A stretch of DNA of 47,465 nt from a virus (IMGVR_UViG_3300042540_000135:1-47465), one strand, 5' to 3'. Positions 35,592-43,617 are shown, numbered from the stretch's first letter. Numbers and translations: made by a program. The notes: generated by a model not told the origin, from the sequence alone.

Positions 35592-37529
35592 TTAAAAAAG
35601 TGATAATTGTGTGAATGATCTTGGTTTCTCTTTTTCTATTTGTGTGATCTGTTTATAGATCTCTTCCAGATAGTACTGGGTATTAATATCATAGGTATTG
35701 AATGGGATTTCAGGATCAATCTTGTTGATTACAGTTTGTAACCATTGACCTGCCTCTACCTGTATTTCTCTTCCATCTTTGTTACACTTTACCAGCTTAC
35801 TGCCATCATTTGATACATAGTATCTGACTATCTTCTGAAGCCGATTTATTTCAAGTTGACCTTGAACTATTTGTCGTTCTTCATAGTGCCAGCCTGACTT
35901 AGCCTTAACACCTGCACAGTAATCATGTATATCTTGATTTTGTGCTAAGTAATCTTCTGGTATAGTGCCTTGTACGAAGTATGCATAGATAGCTTTTGGT
36001 ATAACTAAAAAGCTTTTGTTCTTGTGGAAGACTGATACTTTTTTATTATCTAGATCTTCCCACTCAAACGCACCTTTACATTTGACTTTATCTTTTAATG
36101 TAATAGCCATGTAGTTATTTACATCTCGGATAATCATCTTCTTGTACTGGTCATGTTCTAGGCTGAGCTGAGTAAGTTGTTCCCATCTGGAACAGATATC
36201 CATATATTTTCCTACAGCTGCTGTAGGTATCATGGTTTCTAAACCATCTGTGTTTTGCATTAGAGGTTTAGCATCCGGTATTTCCTCACAGATCATTTCA
36301 TAGAGCATACTCAGGCTGAGCTGTCCATTGATAGTAATCTGCATAGTCATCTTGGGATCATACAGGAAAGAGTTTTCATCTCCTGTGAGTCCATAGGTGG
36401 AATTTAAAATAAGCTTGTAAACATAGTTTTTAGGATCTGTCTTAGGTATTTTCTTACGTTCTTCAAAGAACCATTCATAGAGCTCACCAAATTCTTTCTT
36501 TGGTAGGTGCTCGGGATGAAACCCATTCTTGATAGCAAGATTAGGATAGAAGCTAGTAACATCTGAGGTCATTATTGTCCAACCTGGTTGGGCTTCATAT
36601 ACACCTGCATCAGCTGCACCATGGATACCACCGAGACCGTAGTCTGTAGTGACACCTTTGTACTTTATGCTGTGTTTGAATCCGTCTTTGGTCGAAGTGA
36701 TAACTTTCTTTCTGAAGTATTCCAGTACACCGTTAAACAATTCTGTTTTGAAACTGATGTAAGGAAGTATACATTCTGCTAAAATGATATACGGCCTGGG
36801 TGTTCTGAGTCTTTTGATCTCAGCTTTGTCCCAGCCAATCTTTTCATGCAAGAAGTGAAGGAAAAGTTCCTTAGATATTCTAGGTTCTGAAGCACTGTAT
36901 AGATTAATACCATACTCTCTGGTCAGGGTCTGACGCAAAGTGATCTGCTCCTTGCTATGTTCTAAGATTTTCTTAGTAGAGAGTACGTCGTTGACACAGT
37001 ACTTTACCAGACTCTTAAGTTGTTCACTGTCTGTGACCGGCTGATAATGTGGGTGAGGCATCTCTTCTACATTATCCCAGTCCATGGAATATTGTATCCA
37101 TTTAAGTGAACTTCTTTTGGCTTTGTTATCCCAGTGGTTCAACTTAAATAGATCAATCTGACTGATCATTAACTTGTAAGGAGCGTATTCAGGAAACTGT
37201 TCTTTTTCTGTACGATTTATGGTCTTTTGTGCATACTCATAAATGGCTTTTACAAGATCAGCAGTAGACAGCTTAGCTAGCTCTACTCTGTTATCTATCA
37301 TCCATTGAGTTATTTGTGCATCAAATGCAAGACCGTTGTAAGATATATGCCACTCTTTATCAGATTTACATCTTTTAAAAAAGTTAATTAACTTTTTAAA
37401 GTCGTTTCTGTCTTCATGTATAATAAAAAGATGGCGTATACTATCATCTTTGTAGTGCTGGAACACGGCTACAAAACAATTACATATTGTTTCATAGTCC
37501 ATAACCCAGTGTGTTTTTTCGTTACTCAT
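35592..37529 (-). CDS. Family B DNA polymerase (645 aa)
   Basis: The exonuclease domain has D11-x-E13 (VMDYETI), N65...F69-D70 (YNGLAFD) and Y177-x3-D181 (YCVNDVL). The polymerase domain has motif A D323 (SDVTSFYPNLA), motif B K372-x3-N376-S-x-Y-G (KLILNSTYGLTGD) and motif C T427-D428 in QNTDGLE. Motif C is NTD rather than DTD. The A-to-B distance is only about 50 residues, so there is no TPR1 insertion and protein priming is unlikely. It copies the phage genome with proofreading. It lies between a terminator (upstream) and the DUF932-like gene. Family B polymerases occur in one branch of crAss-like phages. Confidence 0.9.
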   Translation of the reverse strand: MSNEKTHWVMDYETICNCFVAVFQHYKDDSIRHLFIIHEDRNDFKKLINFFKRCKSDKEWHISYNGLAFDAQITQWMIDNRVELAKLSTADLVKAIYEYAQKTINRTEKEQFPEYAPYKLMISQIDLFKLNHWDNKAKRSSLKWIQYSMDWDNVEEMPHPHYQPVTDSEQLKSLVKYCVNDVLSTKKILEHSKEQITLRQTLTREYGINLYSASEPRISKELFLHFLHEKIGWDKAEIKRLRTPRPYIILAECILPYISFKTELFNGVLEYFRKKVITSTKDGFKHSIKYKGVTTDYGLGGIHGAADAGVYEAQPGWTIMTSDVTSFYPNLAIKNGFHPEHLPKKEFGELYEWFFEERKKIPKTDPKNYVYKLILNSTYGLTGDENSFLYDPKMTMQITINGQLSLSMLYEMICEEIPDAKPLMQNTDGLETMIPTAAVGKYMDICSRWEQLTQLSLEHDQYKKMIIRDVNNYMAITLKDKVKCKGAFEWEDLDNKKVSVFHKNKSFLVIPKAIYAYFVQGTIPEDYLAQNQDIHDYCAGVKAKSGWHYEERQIVQGQLEINRLQKIVRYYVSNDGSKLVKCNKDGREIQVEAGQWLQTVINKIDPEIPFNTYDINTQYYLEEIYKQITQIEKEKPRSFTQLSLF

Positions 37530-37572
37530 GGTACTGGATGTTCAGTTAAGCTGTTCCCCCTTTGTTCTTGCC

Positions 37573-37597
37573 AAAAAAAGGCAGAGTATCTGCCTTT
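37573..37597 (-). terminator. Intrinsic terminator after the 133-aa gene
   Basis: On the minus strand a 9-bp stem AAAGGCAGA / TCTGCCTTT (37597-37589 with 37585-37577) with a 3-base loop is followed by more T, giving seven T in total. It lies 44 bases upstream of the DNA polymerase start, so polymerase expression would need read-through or another promoter. Confidence 0.85.
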
Positions 37598-37623
37598 AGT
37601 TTTGGTTGCTCACAGGTCTGTCC

Positions 37624-38025
37624 TTAGACAGTAACTAAGCTTGATGGTTCTGCTTGGTATGCAGTCTCCATGTACTGTTTGAAGTCAAAGCTATCTGCGT
37701 TGACTGCTAACAGATTTACTATGTTTTCAATTTCAGTTGGGTTCTCTATATAGTACTCATAGTACGTTTCAAGAGCCTTGCGTTCTTCTGCATAGTCTTT
37801 ACCGTTGCTACGTTTACCAATCTTGAGTGTTTGAACATCTCCAAGATCAGTTAGCTTAGGTAGCATGTGAAAGCTTTGCTTTTTCTCTCTACCAATTAAT
37901 GCAAGTACTTTACTATCTCTATCAAAGATGGCCTCGTTATAAGGGCAATCTGGTGTTGCAGGAATAAGTTTGAATGTCTTATTGTTACCCCAGCTGCCGG
38001 TAACTAGCATCATAGTTTTATTCAT
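37624..38025 (-). CDS. Conserved phage protein of unknown function (133 aa)
   Basis: The N-terminus MLVTGSWGNNKTFKLIPAT, with CPYNEAIFDRDSKVLALIG and KLTDLGD, is reminiscent of a family in Bacteroidota phages without known function. It appears alpha/beta with a helical C-terminus. It has its own predicted promoter (-7 at 38046-38053) and its own terminator (37573-37597), so it is a single-gene transcription unit. That isolation suggests it is needed at a level or time different from its neighbours. Confidence 0.7.
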   Translation of the reverse strand: MNKTMMLVTGSWGNNKTFKLIPATPDCPYNEAIFDRDSKVLALIGREKKQSFHMLPKLTDLGDVQTLKIGKRSNGKDYAEERKALETYYEYYIENPTEIENIVNLLAVNADSFDFKQYMETAYQAEPSSLVTV

Positions 38026-38042
38026 AGTTCTACAGGTTAGGT

Positions 38043-38612
38043 CTACAAATTTATAGACTTTTTTGTTAAGTTCTCTAAATTATCTACAGGAATTTTTAAT
38101 TTTTCTTTATCTAAATCACAGGGATCACAGAGCTCACCAACTTTCTTTAATACAGATGCTTCTACATCAAGCAGTTTGGCATAGTTCTCAAAGTATCGGT
38201 CTGGGAATAAGTAAGATTCTATATACTTATATTCAGATGAGTTCTCCCCGTAATAGCTTTTAATTGCTCGTTTCAGTACGTTTGACAGTTTGGAATACCT
38301 TCCCATAAGAAAAGTAAACCAGTCTTCTGTATATGTTTGATAATCAAATACATACAGGTTATAATCTTGTATTTGAAGGACTTGGAAGAATAGAGGATTA
38401 CTTAGAAGCATCTGCTCTTCAAAGGCTTTAAACCCGGCAGTGCTGTCTTCCTTAAAAGCACAGACTAACTTGGTGTCTTCTGGCTCTATCAGGCCCTCTA
38501 TGGCTACATAGGTACCGGATGGAGAGAAGTGAGCAGTCCTCTTTATACCCAATGCAGGGTATAAAAAGGACCTCGACTTCTGGAAATACTTAGTGTATAA
38601 ACTCTCTATCAT
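38043..38612 (-). CDS. Hypothetical phage protein (189 aa)
   Basis: The pattern TKYFQKSRSFLYPALGI, then GRYSKLSNVLKRAI and LFPDRYFENYAKLLDV, KVGELCDP resembles a family in phages and Bacteroidota genomes with no function known to me. It appears soluble with a helical C-terminus. It ends in TAG, and the -7 promoter element of the downstream gene begins right behind the stop (38046). It lies next to a RecE/Cas4-type nuclease gene with a 13-base gap. Confidence 0.65.
   Translation of the reverse strand: MIESLYTKYFQKSRSFLYPALGIKRTAHFSPSGTYVAIEGLIEPEDTKLVCAFKEDSTAGFKAFEEQMLLSNPLFFQVLQIQDYNLYVFDYQTYTEDWFTFLMGRYSKLSNVLKRAIKSYYGENSSEYKYIESYLFPDRYFENYAKLLDVEASVLKKVGELCDPCDLDKEKLKIPVDNLENLTKKSINL
38046..38053 (-). 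promoter_or_regulatory. -7 promoter element TAAATTTG for the 133-aa gene
   Basis: On the minus strand TAAATTTG matches TAnnTTTG exactly and is followed by TAGAC, giving the extended motif TTTGTAGAC. It lies about 20 bases upstream of the start at 38025. An upstream TTTAGAGAACT lies at the same distance (15 bases after GAGAACT) as in the 41233 promoter. Confidence 0.55.
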
Positions 38613-38625
38613 CCTGGGTTGGAAT

Positions 38626-39654
38626 TTATAGAGCTACAAGTCCGTTAGCAAATTCATACGGTAGTTCATAGCTCTTGTTTACATAGTGCCATTCAGCTTT
38701 AGCAATGGTTTCTTGAAATCTATCCAACCAACTGTTTAATGTTCTTTCTGATACAGGAAAGGCATAACTCTGGAAGGTTCGGTCAATAACAACAAAGTGG
38801 AACTTTGTCTGATAACCTTTGTTTACAAGCTCGGCATATAATTGGCTTACAATAATCATATAGATGATTGCTTGTAACCAGTAGGAGTAATACTCAATAC
38901 TCTCAGGAAAATCCTTAAGATCTTTAGAACTACTCTTGATGTCGTTAATAAATATGGTCTTGTTCTCGTGATCAATAACAATGTTGTCAATGATACCTTT
39001 TAGACCGTATATTTTATTAGGTAGATCTATACTAACTGGCATCTCGTTAATAACCTCACGGTTATCAAACTCTGTGATGTCACAACCAATAAGCTTACAT
39101 ACTTGCTTATTTGTTTTAATTATCTCTACAGCATCTGTACAGAACTTAAGAGTGTCTGGATCAACCAAGGTTTTATCACCTTTGGTTTTTAAGAACTCCC
39201 AGTAGCTGACAGCTTCTGAAGTGATGATCTTGTCAAGTCTTTGCTGGTCTGTCTTAAGATTCTGGAAGTAATTCATGTCTTTCATTACATCCAAAATTGC
39301 TCCGTCAAACTCAGCAAGCTCTGTCCGGGGGTCACCATTTTGTGCAAGCTCAGCGTGGTGTCTATACACACGGTCTACTACTACACGAAGATTACCGGTA
39401 GGAAGTGAAGACGGTGTCATTAAGAACTGCTGTTCAAACTTCTCTGGCTCTAAAAGTAAAAGATGAATCAGCTTGCCCTGTATGAGATGCTGATCTAATT
39501 TCTCTTCTTTAAGTCCCAGTACATACATCTGATAAAAGATCTGTGGATTCCAGATCAGTTTATTCAGGCTACTATATGAGTAGTAAAACTTCTTTTTATA
39601 AAAATCTTTTTCCAGGATCTCTATAGATTCCTGCATGATAGTTTCTAGTTCCAT
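38626..39654 (-). CDS. RecE/Cas4-type PD-(D/E)xK exonuclease (342 aa)
   Basis: The nuclease core is D223 (KGIIDNIVID) followed by D238-x-K240 (INDIKSSS), the PD-(D/E)xK pair typical of RecE/YqaJ/Cas4-type exonucleases. The N-terminus YSYSSLNKLIWNPQIFYQMY, then HLIQGKLIHLLLLEPEKF, fits the family ('S.S.L......F', 'G..~H.~l~P'), as does the later YYSYWLQAIIYM (Q). It likely resects DNA ends for recombination together with the Sak4-type ATPase and the SSB-like protein. It overlaps the next upstream gene by 10 bases. Confidence 0.8.
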   Translation of the reverse strand: MELETIMQESIEILEKDFYKKKFYYSYSSLNKLIWNPQIFYQMYVLGLKEEKLDQHLIQGKLIHLLLLEPEKFEQQFLMTPSSLPTGNLRVVVDRVYRHHAELAQNGDPRTELAEFDGAILDVMKDMNYFQNLKTDQQRLDKIITSEAVSYWEFLKTKGDKTLVDPDTLKFCTDAVEIIKTNKQVCKLIGCDITEFDNREVINEMPVSIDLPNKIYGLKGIIDNIVIDHENKTIFINDIKSSSKDLKDFPESIEYYSYWLQAIIYMIIVSQLYAELVNKGYQTKFHFVVIDRTFQSYAFPVSERTLNSWLDRFQETIAKAEWHYVNKSYELPYEFANGLVAL

Positions 39655-39983
39655 CCTTCTTCGGGTTTTTGTTTTAACAATGCCATAGCAGCATCACATA
39701 GTTGCATACCGCTGATCTGATTACCTGCTTGTATACCGTGACTACAAGAAAACTCTGGATACTTTTCAGCAAATAGTCTTGCTACTCCTCTCCAGCTGTG
39801 CGTATTTGTATCTTCAGGTCCGTCACCGACACGCCATTCACGTATGTCAGATACCATATCCTGGGAAAGATCCTCATCTAATCCTTTCATTATTTTATCC
39901 TGGGCTTCTTGCATGTCTTTACAGAGTTGTTGATACTCTTCAGACTGAAACCATTCTTTAAAACTGGACATCTGGTTCGGCAT
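39645..39983 (-). CDS. Hypothetical phage protein (112 aa or 108 aa)
   Basis: I do not recognise the family. The N-terminal half is acidic and helical (SSFKEWFQSEEYQQLCKDM); the middle has WRVGDGPEDTNTHSWRGVA and RLFAEKYPEFSCSHGIQAG. No metal site or membrane segment is clear. Two ATGs are possible, 39983 and 39971; both overlap the zinc-ribbon protein gene (26 or 14 bases). The end overlaps the nuclease gene start by 10 bases. Confidence 0.6.
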   Translation of the reverse strand: MPNQMSSFKEWFQSEEYQQLCKDMQEAQDKIMKGLDEDLSQDMVSDIREWRVGDGPEDTNTHSWRGVARLFAEKYPEFSCSHGIQAGNQISGMQLCDAAMALLKQKPEEGWN

Positions 39984-40398
39984 TTAGTGGTTTCCAATTA
40001 TAGTTGTCTCCTGCGCACTTCTGACATAATACTGTAATCCATCCACCAGTGCGTCCGATATTTTCTTCAGATCCACATTCTTGACAAGTGTAGTCACACA
40101 TATACTCTGCCATGCTGATCATACCTTCTACTACTTCATCAGTATTGTCTGCATAGAATCTAAGACCGCCAAACTTTTCTTTCATCTGTATACAGGTAAC
40201 TTGTTTAGGCTTTACTTGTTTACCATCTATGTAGCGGCTTACATTATCTATGTAGCTCTGTATAGAACCACACAGCTTATCTATAATAGGAAGCCAACCG
40301 TCTGGTACCCCATACCAGTTGACCATCCCAGGGTTTCCTTCGTACTGCTGAAATATCTTAGGATACTTAGCTATCAGTTGTTCTGTTGTGATGGCCAT
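39958..40398 (-). CDS. Phage zinc-ribbon protein of unknown function (146 aa)
   Basis: The pattern GVPDGWLPIIDKLCGSIQSY, then VTCIQMKEKFGGLRFYADN, and a zinc ribbon (CQECGSEENIG ... VLCQKCAGD) is a common family in phages and some bacteria ('QIKEKFGgLRFY'). No function is known to me. The two CxxC pairs near residues 115-135 should bind zinc. It starts in the gtatATG context, 25 bases inside the preceding small gene. Confidence 0.75.
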   Translation of the reverse strand: MAITTEQLIAKYPKIFQQYEGNPGMVNWYGVPDGWLPIIDKLCGSIQSYIDNVSRYIDGKQVKPKQVTCIQMKEKFGGLRFYADNTDEVVEGMISMAEYMCDYTCQECGSEENIGRTGGWITVLCQKCAGDNYNWKPLNAEPDVQF

Positions 40399-40553
40399 AT
40401 ACCTAGTTCTATAAGTTTTAAACGTATGCGTCTTTCAGTCATAGGGTCAGCTGTATAAGCATTTTCATATTCTAAGAATGCTATTACTTCATCATACTTA
40501 CCCTGTAAGTCTGCTATACTTGTAGGACAGCTTTTTACTTCTGTAGTTTCCAT
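40374..40553 (-). CDS. Small hypothetical protein (59 aa)
   Basis: This short frame starts at ATG 40553 (METTEVKSCPTSIADLQGK) and ends in TGA at 40374. It fills the gap between two genes: its ATG overlaps the upstream stop (TAATG), and its end overlaps the zinc-ribbon gene by 25 bases. It has a central acidic helix (YDEVIAFLEYENAY), then TERRIRLKLIELGIW. No motif is recognised; the tight fit is the main support. Confidence 0.6.
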   Translation of the reverse strand: METTEVKSCPTSIADLQGKYDEVIAFLEYENAYTADPMTERRIRLKLIELGIWPSQQNN

Positions 40554-40762
40554 TAGAGCATGTTTATAAGGTTAATAACATCAGCTTGTGTCTTAGGTCT
40601 TTGTACACTAATGGCTCCCTGCTCTTCATCAAAGAGTACTTGAACATCTGAGTTTTTAGTTAACTCTCTAAGTTTCTTTTCTGCAGCTGTCTGACTTGAA
40701 AAAGCGGCAACTTCTTTTTCTTTAGTTTCTTTGTTTTCCCATTTGATTAGATAGATAGTCAT
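40553..40762 (-). CDS. Small hypothetical protein (69 aa)
   Basis: The sequence MTIYLIKWENKETKEKEVAA, then SSQTAAEKKLREL and VQVLFDEEQGAIS, looks like a small alpha/beta protein with a single helix. No known motif is visible. It begins with an ATGA overlap with the stop of the GIY-YIG gene and ends in a TAATG junction with the next gene, so it is probably translated as part of a coupled series. Confidence 0.6.
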   Translation of the reverse strand: MTIYLIKWENKETKEKEVAAFSSQTAAEKKLRELTKNSDVQVLFDEEQGAISVQRPKTQADVINLINML

Positions 40763-41211
40763 GGATAACAGTTTTTCATATCCCGGGGATAGTAACGGCC
40801 CAGGATGTTTCCGTTATAAGTGTCTTGTCTTAATACGTCTAGCTTTATCTGCCAGGCAACCTCTGCATAGGAGAGGTATTTTTTAGTACAGCATAGCTCT
40901 AAGATTACTCTTTTAAATCTTTGCTTGCCATACTTCTGTATATCAGCTAAGAGTTCTTTGGATGAACCATAATAGTCTATCCAGTCGGACTCTTTTACTG
41001 TACGCTCGTAGGTCTTACGAGTCTTTGTTGCTTTCTTAATTTTTTGAGATATCTTTTTCTTGCGGATATTACGCAGTACCTTTTTTCCTACATAAGGTTT
41101 AAAGGTTACAGTATCTTGTATCAGATAGACGAACCCATGTATTGTTTCATGTTCCGGAAGGTCTTCTATTGTATTAATAGGTTGGTTCTTATATTGCCAT
41201 GGGTTATACAT
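40759..41211 (-). CDS. SegE-like GIY-YIG endonuclease (150 aa)
   Basis: The GIY-YIG core appears as GFVYLI (residues 26-31) and YVGKK (40-44). Then come a basic stretch (NIRKKKISQKIKKATKTRK), SDWIDYYGSSKELL, a conserved Arg-containing RFKRVILELC and a catalytic-type Glu in SYAEVAWQIKLDVL. This fits the SegE-like GIY-YIG family, small phage endonucleases that may act as homing nucleases or in recombination. The start has the atcctATG context just behind a -7 element (41233-41240). Confidence 0.75.
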   Translation of the reverse strand: MYNPWQYKNQPINTIEDLPEHETIHGFVYLIQDTVTFKPYVGKKVLRNIRKKKISQKIKKATKTRKTYERTVKESDWIDYYGSSKELLADIQKYGKQRFKRVILELCCTKKYLSYAEVAWQIKLDVLRQDTYNGNILGRYYPRDMKNCYP

Positions 41212-41232
41212 AGGATAGGATATTAAGCTCTA

Positions 41233-41240
41233 CAAATATA
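41233..41240 (-). promoter_or_regulatory. -7 promoter element TATATTTG for the GIY-YIG operon
   Basis: On the minus strand TATATTTG matches TAnnTTTG exactly and is followed by TAGAG (extended TTTGTAGAG). It lies about 22 bases upstream of the 41211 start. A possible -33 TTG is present at 41265-41263, but the 22-base spacer is longer than usual. Confidence 0.55.
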
Positions 41241-41253
41241 ATGTAGAAGAAGA

Positions 41254-42222
41254 CTAGTTCTCCAACATTTTATTCAGAATGGGTACAATTCTTGTGTGTA
41301 CCACTTTAGCTCCATAGTCTCTGATAGAGTCTGATGGGTCTTTGCTCATAGGTAGAACGGCTGCTTGTACTTCAGGATAGAGTTCTCTATACTTTTCCAT
41401 TGCTTTAATCCCGGCCTCATCATAGTCAAACATAACCATGACCTTCTTATACTTCTTTAAGTACTCGGTCATAGTTTCTTTGCGTATAAGACTGTTCTCA
41501 GAGTCTGGAGCTATGATATCAATGCTTAGCTTAAGACTTTTAAGAGACATTATATCTTTAAGAGAACTGGTAATAAGCAGAAAAGGATGTTCTTTAAGTT
41601 GTTCAGAACCTTGGATGTAGTCAGTTACTTTGATAAACTTCTTATCCAGTGTTTTTGGTTGATAGATCTTATAGAGGGTACCGTCTTTTTTAAAATAACC
41701 ATACAGATAGTTACCACGGATACATAGTTCTTTATCGTCTTTAATCATACAGTATGACTCCAGTGGTGTAACACCATGTTCTGTCAGGAGCTTTGTACCA
41801 ATGTTAAACTGAGTCCAGAAATATTGATCCTGAGTAGTCCATTGTCTAGCTGTGGTAGAACAGACTTTGTATTTGCTTGCCTGCTTGAATTCCTGCAGGT
41901 CATAGCCTCCGTTGTTATGAAGTACAAAGTCGTTATACTTTTCAACAATAAGCTGTCCGGCTTTATGATAAGTCGTTGCATGAAGATCTTTGACTAGATC
42001 CACAGCAGAGCCACCTCTTCCTGAAGAAAAGTCTTTATACTTATATACCTTATCCTTATTTAAATAGATGCACATGCTAGGAGTACGTTCCTTTGGATTG
42101 AACATACTCTTAATCTTTATGTCATGTCCGTTTAGTTTCTCTTTAAGCTTACAGAAGTGCTCAAAGATCCAGGACACCGGTACATCTTTGACGTCATGTA
42201 CTAAGTTCTTTGTCTTAAACAT
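41254..42222 (-). CDS. DnaG-like primase with degenerate motifs (322 aa)
   Basis: The N-terminal part resembles a DnaG zinc-binding domain (SMFNPKERTPSMCIYL, YKYKDFSSGRGGSAVDLV) but lacks the zinc cysteines. The C-terminal TOPRIM domain has D266-Y-D268 (VMVMFDYDEAGIKA) but TSSLKD (S219-D223) where a catalytic Glu-Gly is usually found. Similar 'SSLKD' versions occur in other phage primases, so this is probably a subfamily feature. It would make RNA primers for the replisome. ATG 42222 is preferred to 42285, which would put the start inside a terminator stem. It ends in TAG. Confidence 0.75.
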   Translation of the reverse strand: MFKTKNLVHDVKDVPVSWIFEHFCKLKEKLNGHDIKIKSMFNPKERTPSMCIYLNKDKVYKYKDFSSGRGGSAVDLVKDLHATTYHKAGQLIVEKYNDFVLHNNGGYDLQEFKQASKYKVCSTTARQWTTQDQYFWTQFNIGTKLLTEHGVTPLESYCMIKDDKELCIRGNYLYGYFKKDGTLYKIYQPKTLDKKFIKVTDYIQGSEQLKEHPFLLITSSLKDIMSLKSLKLSIDIIAPDSENSLIRKETMTEYLKKYKKVMVMFDYDEAGIKAMEKYRELYPEVQAAVLPMSKDPSDSIRDYGAKVVHTRIVPILNKMLEN

Positions 42223-42237
42223 ACAAACGGTGTTGAA

Positions 42238-42269
42238 TAAAAAATTAGGGGAGTGTAGAAACACCCCCC
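42238..42269 (-). terminator. Intrinsic terminator between SSB-like and primase genes
   Basis: On the minus strand GGGG(G)TGT / ACAC(T)CCCC, a 9-bp stem with one G-U pair and a 4-base loop (42248-42269), is followed by CTAATTTTTTATT. It lies 20 bases after the SSB-like gene and 16 bases upstream of the primase start, so it probably lowers primase expression relative to SSB. Confidence 0.85.
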
Positions 42270-42288
42270 GTTTATACTCATGCAAAAA

Positions 42289-42900
42289 TTACATAGAGAA
42301 GTCGTCTGTAGCTGGTTCAAAGCTGCTTACAGATTTAGTCTGAAGACCTTTGAAGTGCCACTTGTTTGTCTTGTCAAACTTGTCAAGCTTTTGCTCGTCA
42401 ACTGAACAGAACTTGTATTTTGGAAGAGACAGCTTAACAAGTGTCTTACCATTATATTCTTCTTCTGTACCTTTCAAGAACCAGTATAGATCACCGTTCT
42501 TTACTAGATCAAGAGCCTCTTTTACCCACTCATCAATAGAGTTAGCTTTTATTGAATCAAGCTCGTGCTTAAGACCTAATTCTGTTGCAATCAGAGTTAA
42601 CTTAGACATGATCTCGTTACGAGAGATGTTTGTATTGTTAAACTCATCAGTCCAGGATGTGGCAGCAACACGGGCTGTTTGACCTTTATACTTAGGGCCG
42701 TCTGGATTTTCTCTGTCAATTGGCCAACCTTCAAAGTTTTCAAGAGCTGGACCCTCTAAATAGAGTTCCAATACTTTCTTGTCCCCTTTGTTAGAAGTTC
42801 TTAACTGACCGCTGGTAATGTGTGCATAAGCTACACCTGGTTGAAATGACTTGGAAGTACCGCCACCTTGCTTTACTTCCTGTCCGTTTGTACTAAACAT
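42289..42900 (-). CDS. Probable single-stranded DNA-binding protein (203 aa)
   Basis: The N-terminal half is beta-rich with an OB-fold-like look (VAYAHITSGQLRTSNKGDKK, then VLELYLEGPAL, LYWFLKGTEEEY), and the C-terminus is acidic, ending ATDDFSM, similar to SSB tails that recruit partners. The gene sits between the Sak4-type ATPase and the primase, where phage SSB genes are common. No catalytic motif is present. I infer SSB from fold, tail and position; a recombination mediator is an alternative. Confidence 0.6.
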   Translation of the reverse strand: MFSTNGQEVKQGGGTSKSFQPGVAYAHITSGQLRTSNKGDKKVLELYLEGPALENFEGWPIDRENPDGPKYKGQTARVAATSWTDEFNNTNISRNEIMSKLTLIATELGLKHELDSIKANSIDEWVKEALDLVKNGDLYWFLKGTEEEYNGKTLVKLSLPKYKFCSVDEQKLDKFDKTNKWHFKGLQTKSVSSFEPATDDFSM

Positions 42901-42933
42901 ACGCTGTGTTTTTGAAGTTATTAAATGAGGAAA

Positions 42934-43617
42934 TTAGTTTTCATAGGAATAAATAGACTCTTTAACAAGAGCTAGATCGTTGGGTATCTCAAAGTCTTGA
43001 AACATACCCTTTGGACTTTTGCAGGTATTCTCACCGTTGTTTCTTGTCTCAAACACAAAACGGATATTACCGTCTTTATCTTTCTTGACTTTACTAAATA
43101 GTACAATAGAGAAAAGACCTTCTAAGCTAAGCTTCTCATCAACCATACGACCAATGGTCTTTGCTTTGAACTTACGTTTACCTTCTAGGTCAGTGGACTC
43201 CTCTGCGTGTGTTAGAAAGAATATAGTTAGATCATCTCTTAGATCTTTAGGCATTCTTGCTATACGTGCAAGGTTTGCACCGATCTGAGTAAATTTCTCA
43301 TAACCTTTCTCGTCACTACGGTCAAAGAATTCAAAGCTTGACATGTACTGAAAGTCATCAATAACAATAGTCTTGATGTCAGGTCGTTTAGAGTTAACAT
43401 AACCAAGGCATGCTTCTATCTGCTGGGCAGAAGATCCTGTATAAAGATTACCTGTTGGATTATCTTTACTCCAGAGTACATACTTCTTTTTCCAGCCTTT
43501 AAATGGTAGCGGCTTGTTGGCTACGTTGATAATAAATGTTTCTTTTGGGTCCAGGTTTTCAATAGATGTTGACTTACCTGCACCACTTTCTGCAATGATT
43601 AAGATGCCTTGTGCCAT
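42934..43617 (-). CDS. Sak4-type P-loop ATPase, recombination (227 aa)
   Basis: A Walker A loop AESGAGKS (K15-S16) and a Walker B IVIDDFQYM (residues near 86-94) are followed by FFLTHAEES, a sensor-like block. The layout MAQGILIIAESGAGKST at the very N-terminus is typical of Sak4 phage recombinases (RecA-like core, single-strand annealing or RecA-like function). Its neighbours, SSB-like and RecE/Cas4-type nuclease genes, support a phage recombination set. It starts one base after the next gene's stop. Confidence 0.75.
   Translation of the reverse strand: MAQGILIIAESGAGKSTSIENLDPKETFIINVANKPLPFKGWKKKYVLWSKDNPTGNLYTGSSAQQIEACLGYVNSKRPDIKTIVIDDFQYMSSFEFFDRSDEKGYEKFTQIGANLARIARMPKDLRDDLTIFFLTHAEESTDLEGKRKFKAKTIGRMVDEKLSLEGLFSIVLFSKVKKDKDGNIRFVFETRNNGENTCKSPKGMFQDFEIPNDLALVKESIYSYEN

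Noticed and set aside
35592-37529. Protein-primed (phi29-type) DNA polymerase
   Set aside because: There is no TPR1-size insertion between motifs A and B, and a primase and helicase are encoded nearby.
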